Positions 25,511-33,421 of a stretch of 64,000 bases of DNA are shown piece by piece; position 1 is the first letter of the stretch; the number at the start of each line of letters is the position of its first letter. Made by a program: the position numbers and the translations under genes. The stretch comes from Ruminococcus sp. Marseille-P6503 (lineage in GTDB: Bacteria > Bacillota > Clostridia > Oscillospirales > Ruminococcaceae), in contig NZ_UWPB01000002.1 of NCBI RefSeq assembly GCF_900604945.1, forward strand, positions 930,001-994,000, read 5' to 3'. Under the pieces are notes generated by a model. The model made no database searches. It had not been told where the DNA came from and saw only the letters and a list, made by a program, of their open reading frames with translations.

Positions 25511-25857
25511 ATAAAAATTGGTTAATATACAAGATCATTTGACCTTAAAATACAGTATAAATAAAAACGCTGTTTTAAACTTAAAACGGCGTTTTTGCGC
25601 AGTTTAAACGATATTTTAAAACGTTTTTCAATTATTAAAACGCTTTAAAACACCTAAATAAAAAAACAACTTCTGACTACTGATTTTTCAGTAATCGGGA
25701 GTTGTTTTTTTGACACCGAATATTTCCAGCGTTTCTGATATCGCTAGTTTTCCATGTGAGATAATGCCTATTTTGCGCGATTTCAACGCCGTATATAAGG
25801 TTCTTCCGCATATTCACGCGTTTTTACTGATTTATGGTTTTGTGTGTCAGATAACAG
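25511..25857. other. Non-coding stretch with two terminator hairpins
   Basis: At 25563-25596 AAAAACGCTGTTTTAA pairs with TTAAAACGGCGTTTTT (terminator of the repressor). At 25661-25711 a larger imperfect stem starts AAAAAAACAACT and ends AGTTGTTTTTTT. TTTTAAAACG recurs between them. No gene supported. Confidence 0.55.
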
Positions 25858-26160
25858 TTATTTATCTGAATATTCAGACAGAATTTCCGTGCTTTCCGCA
25901 GCGGAGTTCATCTCGTCGAGAAATTCTGTCGGCTCGTAACTTTCCGCTCCAGCCTGTTCCAGAAGTTCTGTTTTTTCCGCTTTTTCACGGCGTTTTTTCT
26001 GCCGCTTTTTATTCTCCGACCATATATCCACGCCTTTTTTTCTCATATTTATAAAATACATAACGGCGGACGGCACCTTGTTTTTAATAAACAAAAATAC
26101 AGACAGCAGGAAAAAAAGCAAAAATCCGATTGCTCCGGAGTACATCATTATTTCATACAT
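25858..26160 (-). CDS. Small membrane-anchored acidic protein
   Basis: A 100-residue protein starting two bases after the kinase gene ends, so it is probably in the same transcript. One membrane span (about residues 8-25) is followed by a highly basic cytosolic stretch (NKKRQKKRREKAEK) and an acidic tail (TEFLDEMNSAAESTE). I recognise no family. The overlapping position and a charged tail with several Ser/Thr make it a candidate partner or substrate of the kinase; this is inference. Composition is closer to the host than to the AT-rich island genes. Confidence 0.6.
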   Translation of the reverse strand: MYEIMMYSGAIGFLLFFLLSVFLFIKNKVPSAVMYFINMRKKGVDIWSENKKRQKKRREKAEKTELLEQAGAESYEPTEFLDEMNSAAESTEILSEYSDK

Positions 26161-26161
26161 A

Positions 26162-28192
26162 TTATCTCTCCTCTACAATTCCGGCGTTGATATAAGCTTG
26201 TTTAAGTGATCCGAATTGAGAAAGCTCTGCTCCGGATAGCTCCTTATTATTTTCCCTCATCTGATCCGCTTTATTATAGCTATCGAGAGCTTTTGAAAAA
26301 TCTCTGTTGTTATCAGCTTCGGTAAGCTCGCTTTCCAGATACGACATAGCCAGATAAACCTGCCCTGAAAAGCTATCGGGGTAAACGCCAAGAAGCGCTT
26401 CAAATTCTTTGACAGACCTGTCCAGATATGACTTTTCACCATTGACGCTGTATATATTCCTATATGCGTTTGCTTTTTTCAGCCACAGGGTTTCCGACAG
26501 CTTGTCGTTGAGTCCGTCTAAATACCCGAACCACTCAAGGCTGTGCTCATACTTTTCGACCTGTAAATTCTCATCGGCTATCGTTACCGCACTGTTATAC
26601 AGCGCTGAAGCCGTAAGCTCATATAAAGGTATTATACTGCTGAACGCAGTCTCGTCCGACTCTACACTGCCGTCAATAACGGCCTTAGCCTTTTCTCCTA
26701 ATTCAAATATTCTTTCATATGGATTTGTAAAGTAAGCGGGATATTCACTGTATAAAATCATGATCAAATAATAGTTCTCAAGCTTATCATCTGCGGTTAT
26801 AACGGTATTATCTGTATAAGTTTCAAGCTCCGTCAAGGACTGTTCCATCAAGGTGAAGTCCTGTGTAGCAAGATTGTTGGAGCAGTTGGAGGCTATGATC
26901 TCAAAATATTGAAGCTCGTCTGAATCAAAATTATTTTCCTTAAGCAAGTCTATATATTTCAGCGCGTACCCCGCATATGACGAATCGTTGACCTCAACGC
27001 ATTTCTTCATAACCTGATATGCTATTTCAGTATTCTGATACATTTCGCTTTTACTGTTTTCAAGATATGAATTTCTCATTATATCAATTGCATTTTTTGT
27101 AAGGGTTATATAGTTGCCGTCATTTTCACGCGGAAGCATACTGTTAAAATACAGAAGATATGTTTCAGTAAGCTCAGGCTTAAATTCTATAGATTTAACA
27201 TAATTCTGCGCCGCAGTTTCATAATCTTCTTTCTTCAGAGCCGCCGCAGCCTGCTGATAATAATGCTGATAGCTGTCAGCTTTCTGAGCCTGAACTCCCG
27301 AATATCCGGTTAACGCCGGTATAAGGCAAAGCAGACAGGCAGCCGAGCTTACATAAAAGCCAATAAGTTTATTCCGCATTTTTCTGCGGTAACTGCTTGT
27401 CAGTTCGTTTATATCATTTAAATCCTTAAGAACATCTGCAAAGCTTCCGTATCTTTCATCAGGATTATCCTTTACGCATTTCCTGATTATGTAATCTATA
27501 CCTTCTGAGAGGTTAGGGCAGCTTTCACGCACTGACTTTACTCCGTGAGGCGGCTTAGAAGGCGTTACGCCTGTCAGTATGTATGACAAAGACGCCCCGA
27601 AGCTGTAAATATCGGTGCGCTCGTCTAAAATATTGCTTGCGCCCTTATACTGCTCCGGAGCCGCATAACCTTTTGTGCCCACAGCTTCTCCGTTATGCAC
27701 TTTCCCGTGAGCGCATTCTATTGCTATACCAAAATCTATAAGCTTGATTCTCCCCGTCTTGGTCAGCATAATATTATCCGGCTTTAAATCTCTGTATATT
27801 ATCGGTTTTGCTTTTACCGTATGCAGATACAGCATGACCTCGCACAGCATTTCAGCCCATTTGACAACATCCTTTTCCGATTGAACGCCTTCTGCAAGCA
27901 CCTTTTTACCGAGTGAAACGCCGTCTACAAAATCCATTATTACATAAAATTCTCCGCCTAATTCGATCCGGTCTACAATTCTCGGTATATCGGCATGATT
28001 TAAGCTCGAAAGAAGTTCAACCTCTTTTTTAAACGCCTGCAGATCCTTTCCGCCGTCATTGGCGACTTTTTTTACTGCCCAATAGGAACCTAGCATTCTA
28101 TCTTTCGCAAGATAAACCGTACTCATTCCGCCTTTGCCTAATTCTGTAATTAATTCATATCTTTCCTTTAAAATCAAGCCGGTATAATTCAA
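26162..28192 (-). CDS. Membrane Ser/Thr protein kinase with TPR-like extracellular part
   Basis: A 676-residue PknB-type kinase. The kinase domain (about 10-265) has GKGGMSTVYLA, the catalytic Lys in YWAVKKV, YRDLKPDNIM (YRD in place of HRD), KLIDFGIA (DFG) and GTKGYAAPEQY with activation-loop residues, so it should be active. One membrane span lies near 280-298 (FYVSSAACLLCLIPALTG). The extracytoplasmic ~370 residues are helical, with tetratricopeptide-like repeats (YYQQAAAALKKEDYETAAQNY and later KEFEALLGVYPDSFSGQVYLAM). The start is TTG with GGGGACG upstream. PASTA repeats are absent, so it is not the usual cell-wall PknB/PrkC. It lies inside the repeat-bracketed region, but its composition is host-like. 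Confidence 0.88.
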   Translation of the reverse strand: MNYTGLILKERYELITELGKGGMSTVYLAKDRMLGSYWAVKKVANDGGKDLQAFKKEVELLSSLNHADIPRIVDRIELGGEFYVIMDFVDGVSLGKKVLAEGVQSEKDVVKWAEMLCEVMLYLHTVKAKPIIYRDLKPDNIMLTKTGRIKLIDFGIAIECAHGKVHNGEAVGTKGYAAPEQYKGASNILDERTDIYSFGASLSYILTGVTPSKPPHGVKSVRESCPNLSEGIDYIIRKCVKDNPDERYGSFADVLKDLNDINELTSSYRRKMRNKLIGFYVSSAACLLCLIPALTGYSGVQAQKADSYQHYYQQAAAALKKEDYETAAQNYVKSIEFKPELTETYLLYFNSMLPRENDGNYITLTKNAIDIMRNSYLENSKSEMYQNTEIAYQVMKKCVEVNDSSYAGYALKYIDLLKENNFDSDELQYFEIIASNCSNNLATQDFTLMEQSLTELETYTDNTVITADDKLENYYLIMILYSEYPAYFTNPYERIFELGEKAKAVIDGSVESDETAFSSIIPLYELTASALYNSAVTIADENLQVEKYEHSLEWFGYLDGLNDKLSETLWLKKANAYRNIYSVNGEKSYLDRSVKEFEALLGVYPDSFSGQVYLAMSYLESELTEADNNRDFSKALDSYNKADQMRENNKELSGAELSQFGSLKQAYINAGIVEER

Positions 28193-28286
28193 AAAAACAC
28201 GTCCCCGTAATTATAATTATTTCTTTATATAGAAAACAATATATTTTTTGTATATTATGATGAATTAAATAACTGTATTATTTTAC

Positions 28287-28315
28287 ATAATATCATAAAT
28301 TCTCTTATATTTCAA
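28287..28315 (-). promoter_or_regulatory. Promoter of the kinase operon
   Basis: Minus strand TTGAAA, 17 bases, TATTAT, about 95 bases before the kinase start. Confidence 0.6.
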
Positions 28316-28710
28316 CAGTTTTCTTGTAACTTTTTAGAATTGTTTTATTTTCTACTTTATGCATAAAATTAGCAATAAATTTTTGTTATATTTATACATA
28401 ACCTTGACCTTGTTTCTCTTTGATCTTCGGAACCTGTTTTTTCATTAATCATGCTCTGAAAATCTTATACAATGCCACCTGGTTTCATCCTCCGCCTTTG
28501 TCAGCTGATGTTTCATATCCGGAAGCAGAGCGAGCGTTGTTAAAAAAGCGGCGGCAAAGCCTATAGATTTTCTTGCCTTTTTTGTAAAGCAAAACCGCCG
28601 ATGCCGTTATACTCATATACAACCCTTTTTTCCTTTTCATATATACATTAGAGCCGTTATTTCTATATTAAAAAGGCGGACAAAGGCTTTTTTATCTATT
28701 TTGTCAGTGC
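28316..28710. other. Non-coding stretch with a possible gene remnant
   Basis: No intact gene. On the minus strand between about 28640 and 28448 a frame beginning MKRKKGLYMSITASAVLLY breaks at an A-run; a second frame continues KSIGFAAAFLTTLALLPDM. This resembles a decayed small secreted or membrane protein, with low certainty. Confidence 0.35.
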
Positions 28711-28807
28711 AATATGTGTTGGGACTATGAAACGGAATTTGCTTTGCGGCATAAAAATACCCGTCACCACAAAATGGCGACGGGTATTGCGCTGTCCGCG
28801 CTGGGAC

Positions 28808-28808
<1 letters not shown>
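28711..28808 (+). repeat. Island-flanking direct repeat, right copy (candidate attR, tRNA-Ala trailer)
   Basis: Direct copy of 14712-14810, with 61 of the last 63 bases identical. The repeat ends exactly at the last base of the tRNA-Ala CCA end. On the tRNA strand it forms the tRNA terminator (ATACCCGTCGCCA / TGGTGACGGGTAT then TTTT). Confidence 0.8.
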
Positions 28809-28883
<75 letters not shown>

Positions 28884-28937
28884 ATGCATAGAATATAATT
28901 ACAGCCGGGAGCAGAATACCGCTCCCAAAACTGAAAC

Positions 28938-29028
28938 TGGCGGAGATGGTGGGATTCGAACCCACGGAACGTTTTACCGTTCAAACGATTTCGAGTCGTT
29001 CTCGTTATGACCACTTCGATACATCTCC
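28938..29028 (-). tRNA. tRNA-Ser (anticodon CGA)
   Basis: A 91-base class II tRNA: acceptor GGAGATG / CATCTCC, anticodon stem AACGA / TCGTT with loop CTCGAAA (anticodon CGA, reading UCG), long variable arm GAACG / CGTTC, T arm GGGTTCGAATCCC, G discriminator and encoded CCA. It lies 54 bases upstream of tRNA-Ala, likely one transcript. Confidence 0.95.
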
Positions 29029-29048
29029 GTATCTAAAATCACTATAAT

Positions 29049-29077
29049 ATTATACAACACATTCTGAAAAAAAGCAA
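29049..29077 (-). promoter_or_regulatory. Promoter of the tRNA-Ser/tRNA-Ala unit
   Basis: Minus strand TTGCTT, 17 bases, TATAAT, ending 20 bases before tRNA-Ser. Confidence 0.75.
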
Positions 29078-29208
29078 GAGCTTTTTCAAAAAAATATTAG
29101 AATTCACAAATCGGAAATAAAGCGGGGCGTTTCAGCTCACAATCCGTATCTTCACGAAAGGTTTGTTTCTTATCGAAAACTGAATTTCGTGTTTTTTGGT
29201 GAAAGCTC

Positions 29209-29237
29209 TTGAAAAAGCGGTAAGTTTGCTGTATAAT
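29209..29237 (+). promoter_or_regulatory. Promoter of the four-gene operon 29271-31689
   Basis: TTGAAA, 17 bases, TATAAT, 33 bases before the first start. Confidence 0.75.
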
Positions 29238-29270
29238 ATATGTATGTATTTTTTACGGAGGTCGGTATAT

Positions 29271-29549
29271 ATGAAATTTTCTTTTAAATTCAGCTCAAAG
29301 CCCGAAAAAACAATAGCTGCCCTTACCGCTTCCGTTGTTCTCGCGATTTTTTTCGACGGCAAAAGGAAGAAGCGGAAGCGTCCTGAGAAGTATAAAAGCT
29401 TTCCGTTCAGGACTGCCGCATATTACCGTAAAATAGACGATCTGCTTAAAAGAACGCTTGCTAAGGATCTTTACAAAAGACAGGAGCATTATAACAGTCC
29501 GGTTCTCGAAAATCTGAAAATTGAAAACGGCGAGTTTATAGATTTATAA
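29271..29549 (+). CDS. Small basic hypothetical protein
   Basis: A 92-residue protein of unknown function. One short hydrophobic stretch (IAALTASVVLAIFF) near residues 14-27 is followed by a very basic run (DGKRKKRKRPEKYK) and a helical tail. GGAGG precedes the ATG at 29271; the further in-frame residues upstream overlap the promoter and are excluded. First gene of an operon, 15 bases before the next. It may be an inner-membrane peptide with a nucleic-acid- or lipid-binding face, but there is no recognisable family. Confidence 0.6.
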   Translation: MKFSFKFSSKPEKTIAALTASVVLAIFFDGKRKKRKRPEKYKSFPFRTAAYYRKIDDLLKRTLAKDLYKRQEHYNSPVLENLKIENGEFIDL

Positions 29550-29564
29550 AACGGAGCGGAAGAT

Positions 29565-29930
29565 ATGACGAAATATTTTAAGGAATACATAGCGTATATC
29601 AGAAAATGCCTTGAAAGCAAGAATACCGATTTTTCAGAGCTGCTTGAGTATCATCGGAAGCATATTGAATTTTTTATGCATGAACGGCTTGTTCATCTTA
29701 TCGTCACCGTTCTGTTCGCTTTGCTTACGGTCGCCTGCTTTATCGCTATAGTATGCGCTGAAAAGGTTATTCTTGTCCCGCTGGCTGTTCTGCTGCTGGT
29801 TCTGCTGATTCCGTATATCAAGCACTATTATTTCCTTGAAAATCAGACCCAGCAGCTGTATAAGGACTATGACGAGATCTGCCGCAGAGCCGGAAAAGCG
29901 CATGAAGATACGGAGAATAAAAGCGTATGA
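29565..29930 (+). CDS. Two-span membrane protein of unknown function
   Basis: 121 residues. Two closely spaced hydrophobic segments (LIVTVLFALLTVACFIAIVC and VPLAVLLLVLLIPYI) lie between a helical N-terminus and a charged C-terminus (QLYKDYDEICRRAGKAHED). GGAGCGGAAG lies before the ATG. Its stop overlaps the next start as ATGA, so translation is coupled to the flavin-reductase-like gene. No family recognised. Confidence 0.65.
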   Translation: MTKYFKEYIAYIRKCLESKNTDFSELLEYHRKHIEFFMHERLVHLIVTVLFALLTVACFIAIVCAEKVILVPLAVLLLVLLIPYIKHYYFLENQTQQLYKDYDEICRRAGKAHEDTENKSV

Positions 29931-30544
29931 GCTATAACTGTTACACTAAAGAGAGCTGGAAGGGAAGCGTAATAACTTGTCCCGTTCCTCCTACTCTGGT
30001 TACCTGCGGGACTGTGGAAAAGCCCAACATTTTTACAGTGGCCTGGACGGGAATTCTAAACACTCAGCCGCCGATGACTTATATTTCCGTACGTCCTGAG
30101 CGTTTTTCCTATGATATCATCAAAAGCAGCGGGGAATTTGTTATAAATCTGGCGACCGAACAGCTTGTCAGAGCGGTGGATTACTGCGGCGTCAGGTCGG
30201 GAAGAAATACTGATAAATTCAAGGATACGGGGCTTTCGGTTCAACAGGCGGGAGAGGTCGGCTGTCCTGTGCTTGAACAGTCGCCGGTGAATATTGAATG
30301 CAGGGTCAGGGAAATCATTCCGCTGGGAACTCACGATATGTTTATTGCGGATATAGTAAGAGTTGACGTTGCCAGGGAGCTTATAGACCCAAACGGCAGA
30401 CTGGAGCTTGATAAAGCAGGCTTGCTTGCGTATGCGCACGGAGAGTATTTCGCTCTTGGTAGAAAGCTCGGCAGCTTCGGGTATTCGGTCAGGAAGAAAA
30501 GAAGAAAATCAGATAATAAAGGAAAAGGAAAAAGAAAGTTATGA
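29927..30544 (+). CDS. Flavin reductase-like (FMN-binding split-barrel) protein
   Basis: A 205-residue protein of the flavin reductase/flavoredoxin family, which binds FMN and passes electrons from NAD(P)H or ferredoxin. The N-terminal CPVPPTLVTCGTVEKPNIFTVAW and TYISVRPERFSYDIIKSSGEFVINL match the family's first strands, and CGVRSGRNTDKF is a typical FMN-contact segment. The last ~25 residues are a lysine-rich extension not usual for the family. It is coupled by ATGA overlaps to the genes on both sides. In anaerobes such proteins often work in oxygen protection or as electron carriers; the partner is unknown. Confidence 0.85.
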   Translation: MSYNCYTKESWKGSVITCPVPPTLVTCGTVEKPNIFTVAWTGILNTQPPMTYISVRPERFSYDIIKSSGEFVINLATEQLVRAVDYCGVRSGRNTDKFKDTGLSVQQAGEVGCPVLEQSPVNIECRVREIIPLGTHDMFIADIVRVDVARELIDPNGRLELDKAGLLAYAHGEYFALGRKLGSFGYSVRKKRRKSDNKGKGKRKL

Positions 30545-31689
30545 AAATGGTCGTAACCGTTCTGGCAGCCGCCGGATTATACTGTTTATCGAAAGGGAAA
30601 AAGGCGGAGGCGTGGTTTTCCGAAACGCATTCCGATATAACCGAAAAGGCGGTAGCCCTCCTTGAGAAGGACAATAAGTCAAAGCCTTATAATTTCTATA
30701 AGGAGCATATAAAAGAACTGGTTGCCGGTTCGGTAGAGCCTGATAACGACGGCGATATTGACAAGGGTCTGGGAACGCATTATTATTCCTGCTCCAACAG
30801 CAAGGGAAAGGAGCTGAGCGAGGTCGGGGGATACTATAAGAATCGGCTGGGCAGATTTGCAAAGAGCGCGAGAACGATGCTGGAAGAAAACTATACCTCG
30901 GCATTATCTTTGTACAAAAGCGGAAAGACCGCAGAGGCAATGCATACTCTGGGACGGGCTCTGCATTTTATGGAGGATATGGGCTGCACTGTTCATACTG
31001 CAAATATGAAGTATCAGGATAAGCCGGCAAACGCTCATTACGCCTATGAAAAGCATATAAATACTTTGTGCAAGCAGTACAGCGCGGATAAATGCGATAA
31101 AAGACTTCAGAAATCATACGGCGGCGACGGATTTACCCAGGGACTTAACAAGCTGATAAAGCTTTCATCGCGTTTTGCGCCGTCCATATCAAAGCTTGCC
31201 CCAAAGGCGTTTGACGACGCGGCAAGGTCTACCGTTCCCGCAGTTCAGCAGAACGCGGCGGCGCTGCTTCTGAAATTTTACGACGACTGCTGTGCGGACA
31301 ACGGCAATTTCCTGTGCGACGGTAAATCGTATACCTTGAGAAACGAAGCGTCAGGGCTTGTGATGACAGTGACTCCCAAGGGACTTTCGCTTGCGGCTCC
31401 GGACGGGGAGCTTGAGCAGAAGCTTCAGGTTTGTATTTACGAGCACGGAGCCTTCGGTCTGAAAATAAGCGACGGAGGCTTTGTAAGCGAAAACTGCAAG
31501 AGCTACGACTATTTGAAGCTGGGAGCGGTTCCGGCTTTGTTCAGGGCGGCCGGCTACGGCAAAAAGCGATTCAGAATATCCGCCGGAGGAACCGGCTTTG
31601 AAAAGGTTCTTACCTGCGCTAAATCGGGAGGGCTTTCGATTTCCGACTTTGATCCGGAAAACCCCGCTCAGATCTGGATTATAAGCTGA
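30541..31689 (+). CDS. Zinc-dependent phospholipase C-like protein with C-terminal ricin-like domain
   Basis: A 382-residue probable secreted enzyme. A short hydrophobic start leads to AWFSETHSDITEKAV, recalling the mature N-terminal Trp and first His ligand of zinc phospholipase C. The further ligands fit: EPDNDGDI, LGTHYY, GRALHFMEDMGCTVHT (H-x3-D-x-H pattern). After residue ~255 a second domain (YTLRNEASGLVMTV to AQIWII) looks like a ricin-type beta-trefoil, with its QxW ending. The start overlaps the preceding stop (ATGA). A strong terminator follows. It may hydrolyse phospholipids or act on a cell-wall substrate; the signal peptide is weak, so export is not certain. Confidence 0.75.
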   Translation: MKMVVTVLAAAGLYCLSKGKKAEAWFSETHSDITEKAVALLEKDNKSKPYNFYKEHIKELVAGSVEPDNDGDIDKGLGTHYYSCSNSKGKELSEVGGYYKNRLGRFAKSARTMLEENYTSALSLYKSGKTAEAMHTLGRALHFMEDMGCTVHTANMKYQDKPANAHYAYEKHINTLCKQYSADKCDKRLQKSYGGDGFTQGLNKLIKLSSRFAPSISKLAPKAFDDAARSTVPAVQQNAAALLLKFYDDCCADNGNFLCDGKSYTLRNEASGLVMTVTPKGLSLAAPDGELEQKLQVCIYEHGAFGLKISDGGFVSENCKSYDYLKLGAVPALFRAAGYGKKRFRISAGGTGFEKVLTCAKSGGLSISDFDPENPAQIWIIS

Positions 31690-31735
31690 TATTCGGCATT
31701 GATGATCATAACATAAGCGATCTTAAAGCAAAAAG

Positions 31736-31770
31736 GCTGCCGCACAATTATAAAATGCGGCAGCTCTTTT
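31736..31770 (+). terminator. Terminator of the phospholipase operon
   Basis: GCTGCCGCA / TGCGGCAGC stem with TCTTTT after it. Confidence 0.85.
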
Positions 31771-31941
31771 ATGTGTTCATACTGTTTTGCATAAGCTGCA
31801 AAAATATATTTTCCTCTCACTAAGCGGACAGCAAAGAATAAAATCGCTTGAACGCAGCTTGCGTTTATTATGCGTATGATCTTGAATAACGGCCGGCTCT
31901 GAAAAATCCCTGATCAGCAAATGACGGGAAAACCATACATT

Positions 31942-31976
31942 AAAAAACGGCAGAAAGAAATTTTCTTTTTGCCGTA
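31942..31976 (-). terminator. Terminator of the ymdB-spoVS unit
   Basis: On the minus strand ACGGCAAAAAGAAA pairs with TTTCTTTCTGCCGT, followed by six T. Confidence 0.75.
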
Positions 31977-31982
31977 TGTTTT

Positions 31983-32246
31983 TTAATTTCTTTTTTCGCA
32001 GATAAGCTTTATTGCCGTTCTTTCGTCGTCGTCGATAACGACGTTTGCAAAAGCCGGAATACAAACGATATCAATACCTACCGGAGCCAGATAGCCTCTT
32101 GCGATCGCAACAGCCTTGACCGCCTGATTGGTCGCTCCCGCGCCGACAGCCTGAATTTCTACTGTGCCGCTTTCCTTGATGATTGCCGCTATAGCTCCCG
32201 CAACGGAATTTGGTACGGATCTTGCTGAAACTTTTAGAATTTCCAC
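31983..32246 (-). CDS. spoVS: Stage V sporulation protein S
   Basis: SpoVS, a small Alba-like protein needed for septation and coat steps of sporulation. The 87-residue product begins VEILKVSARSVPNSVAGAIA and includes AVGAGATNQAVKAVAIARG and ERTAIKLI, matching the family along its length. The start is a GTG with GGGAGG seven bases upstream; a GTG five codons earlier overlaps that site. It lies downstream of ymdB on the same strand, a common pairing in sporulating Firmicutes. Confidence 0.95.
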   Translation of the reverse strand: MEILKVSARSVPNSVAGAIAAIIKESGTVEIQAVGAGATNQAVKAVAIARGYLAPVGIDIVCIPAFANVVIDDDERTAIKLICEKRN

Positions 32247-32404
32247 GTTATGACCTCCCACTATTGGATTTTCTTCTGATTCATAAATTATAGTCTGTAT
32301 ATACTCAGCAGGATAGGATTAAAGAATCGTTTTCCCGCATTGAGTATAATTTATTATACATCATTGCGTCAGATATTGCAAGACGATTTGCGTTTTTTTG
32401 TGAA

Positions 32405-33172
32405 TTATCGCTTAATTATTCTTTGTATTTTGGTTGCTTTGCCTAAATTTTCATCAAAGCTTACCGCGACTGCGTTGATAAAACAAGGACTTTCGCTTTC
32501 TCTGAACATGACCGGAAAATGATATTTCATTTTATCTATTGCTATCCGCGTGTCAACTCCGAGGACCGACATTTCAGGGCCGGTCATTCCGACGTCGGTT
32601 ATATATGCCGTATGACCTCCAAGAATTGCCTCGTCGGCAGTCTGAACGTGAGTGTGCGTTCCCAGCACCGCGGTGCATCTTCCTGCAAGATAATGTCCCA
32701 TGGCTTTCTTTTCCGACGTGGCTTCGGCATGAAAATCCACGATTATATTGGGAGTGTCCAGCGTTTCCAGAATCCTGTCTATATAAAAGAAAGGATTTTC
32801 GATAGAATCAAGATAAACCGTTCCCATAAGGTTTACGACGGCTATTTTAACGGTGCATAAATCAATAACGGCGACGCCGTGGCCCGCGACCCCTTCCGGA
32901 TAATTGGCAGGGCGCAGAAGTATTTCCTGTTCGTCGTAGATACTTACGCTTTCACGTCTTTTAAAGGAGTGATTTCCGGTAGTGACAACGTCAGCTCCTA
33001 TTCTTATCAGCTCGTCGAAGGATCTGGGAGTAAGTCCGTTCCCCTGAGCTGAGTTTTCGCCGTTGATAACTGTAAAATCAATATCGTATTCTTTTTTGAT
33101 CTGATAGATATTGTCCCTGAGGAAATCGCAGCCTGCCTTTCCTACTACGTCGCCTACAAATAATAAGTTCAT
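32405..33172 (-). CDS. ymdB: YmdB-type metallophosphoesterase (2',3'-cAMP phosphodiesterase)
   Basis: A calcineurin-like phosphoesterase of the TIGR00282/YmdB family; in Bacillus the enzyme hydrolyses 2',3'-cyclic nucleotides and influences biofilm and sporulation choices. Metal-ligand motifs: FVGDVVGKAG, INGENSAQGNG, TTGNHSFKR, VDFHAEATSEK and GTHTHVQTAD. I prefer the ATG at 33172 (AAGAGAG upstream) over the GTG two codons earlier. The 255 residues match the family. A gap of about 160 bases separates it from spoVS. Confidence 0.93.
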   Translation of the reverse strand: MNLLFVGDVVGKAGCDFLRDNIYQIKKEYDIDFTVINGENSAQGNGLTPRSFDELIRIGADVVTTGNHSFKRRESVSIYDEQEILLRPANYPEGVAGHGVAVIDLCTVKIAVVNLMGTVYLDSIENPFFYIDRILETLDTPNIIVDFHAEATSEKKAMGHYLAGRCTAVLGTHTHVQTADEAILGGHTAYITDVGMTGPEMSVLGVDTRIAIDKMKYHFPVMFRESESPCFINAVAVSFDENLGKATKIQRIIKR

Positions 33173-33421
33173 ACGCACTCTCTTTTCCGATAAGTTTATA
33201 TTGTTCCGCTTATAAGATACTGCCGCGGGTGCAAATCAAAATATAAAGAATTGGCAGCATTCGGCATCAGTATAATATATAATTATATACTCAATTATCT
33301 GTCCAGTCAAGAAGAAAAACGGAAGGTTGGTAGAATATGTACCGAAAAAATCAGCGGACGGCGGCAGACCGTCCGCTTGTTTTGTTGTTCTGTCAACGCT
33401 TTGGCACAGGAGAAAAAGACA
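33173..33421. other. Intergenic, no gene seen
   Basis: Convergence of the upstream region of ymdB with the 3' side of the ligase gene. A short inverted repeat around GCGGACGGCGGCAGACCGTCCGC at about 33354-33376 would terminate the ligase transcript. Confidence 0.5.
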
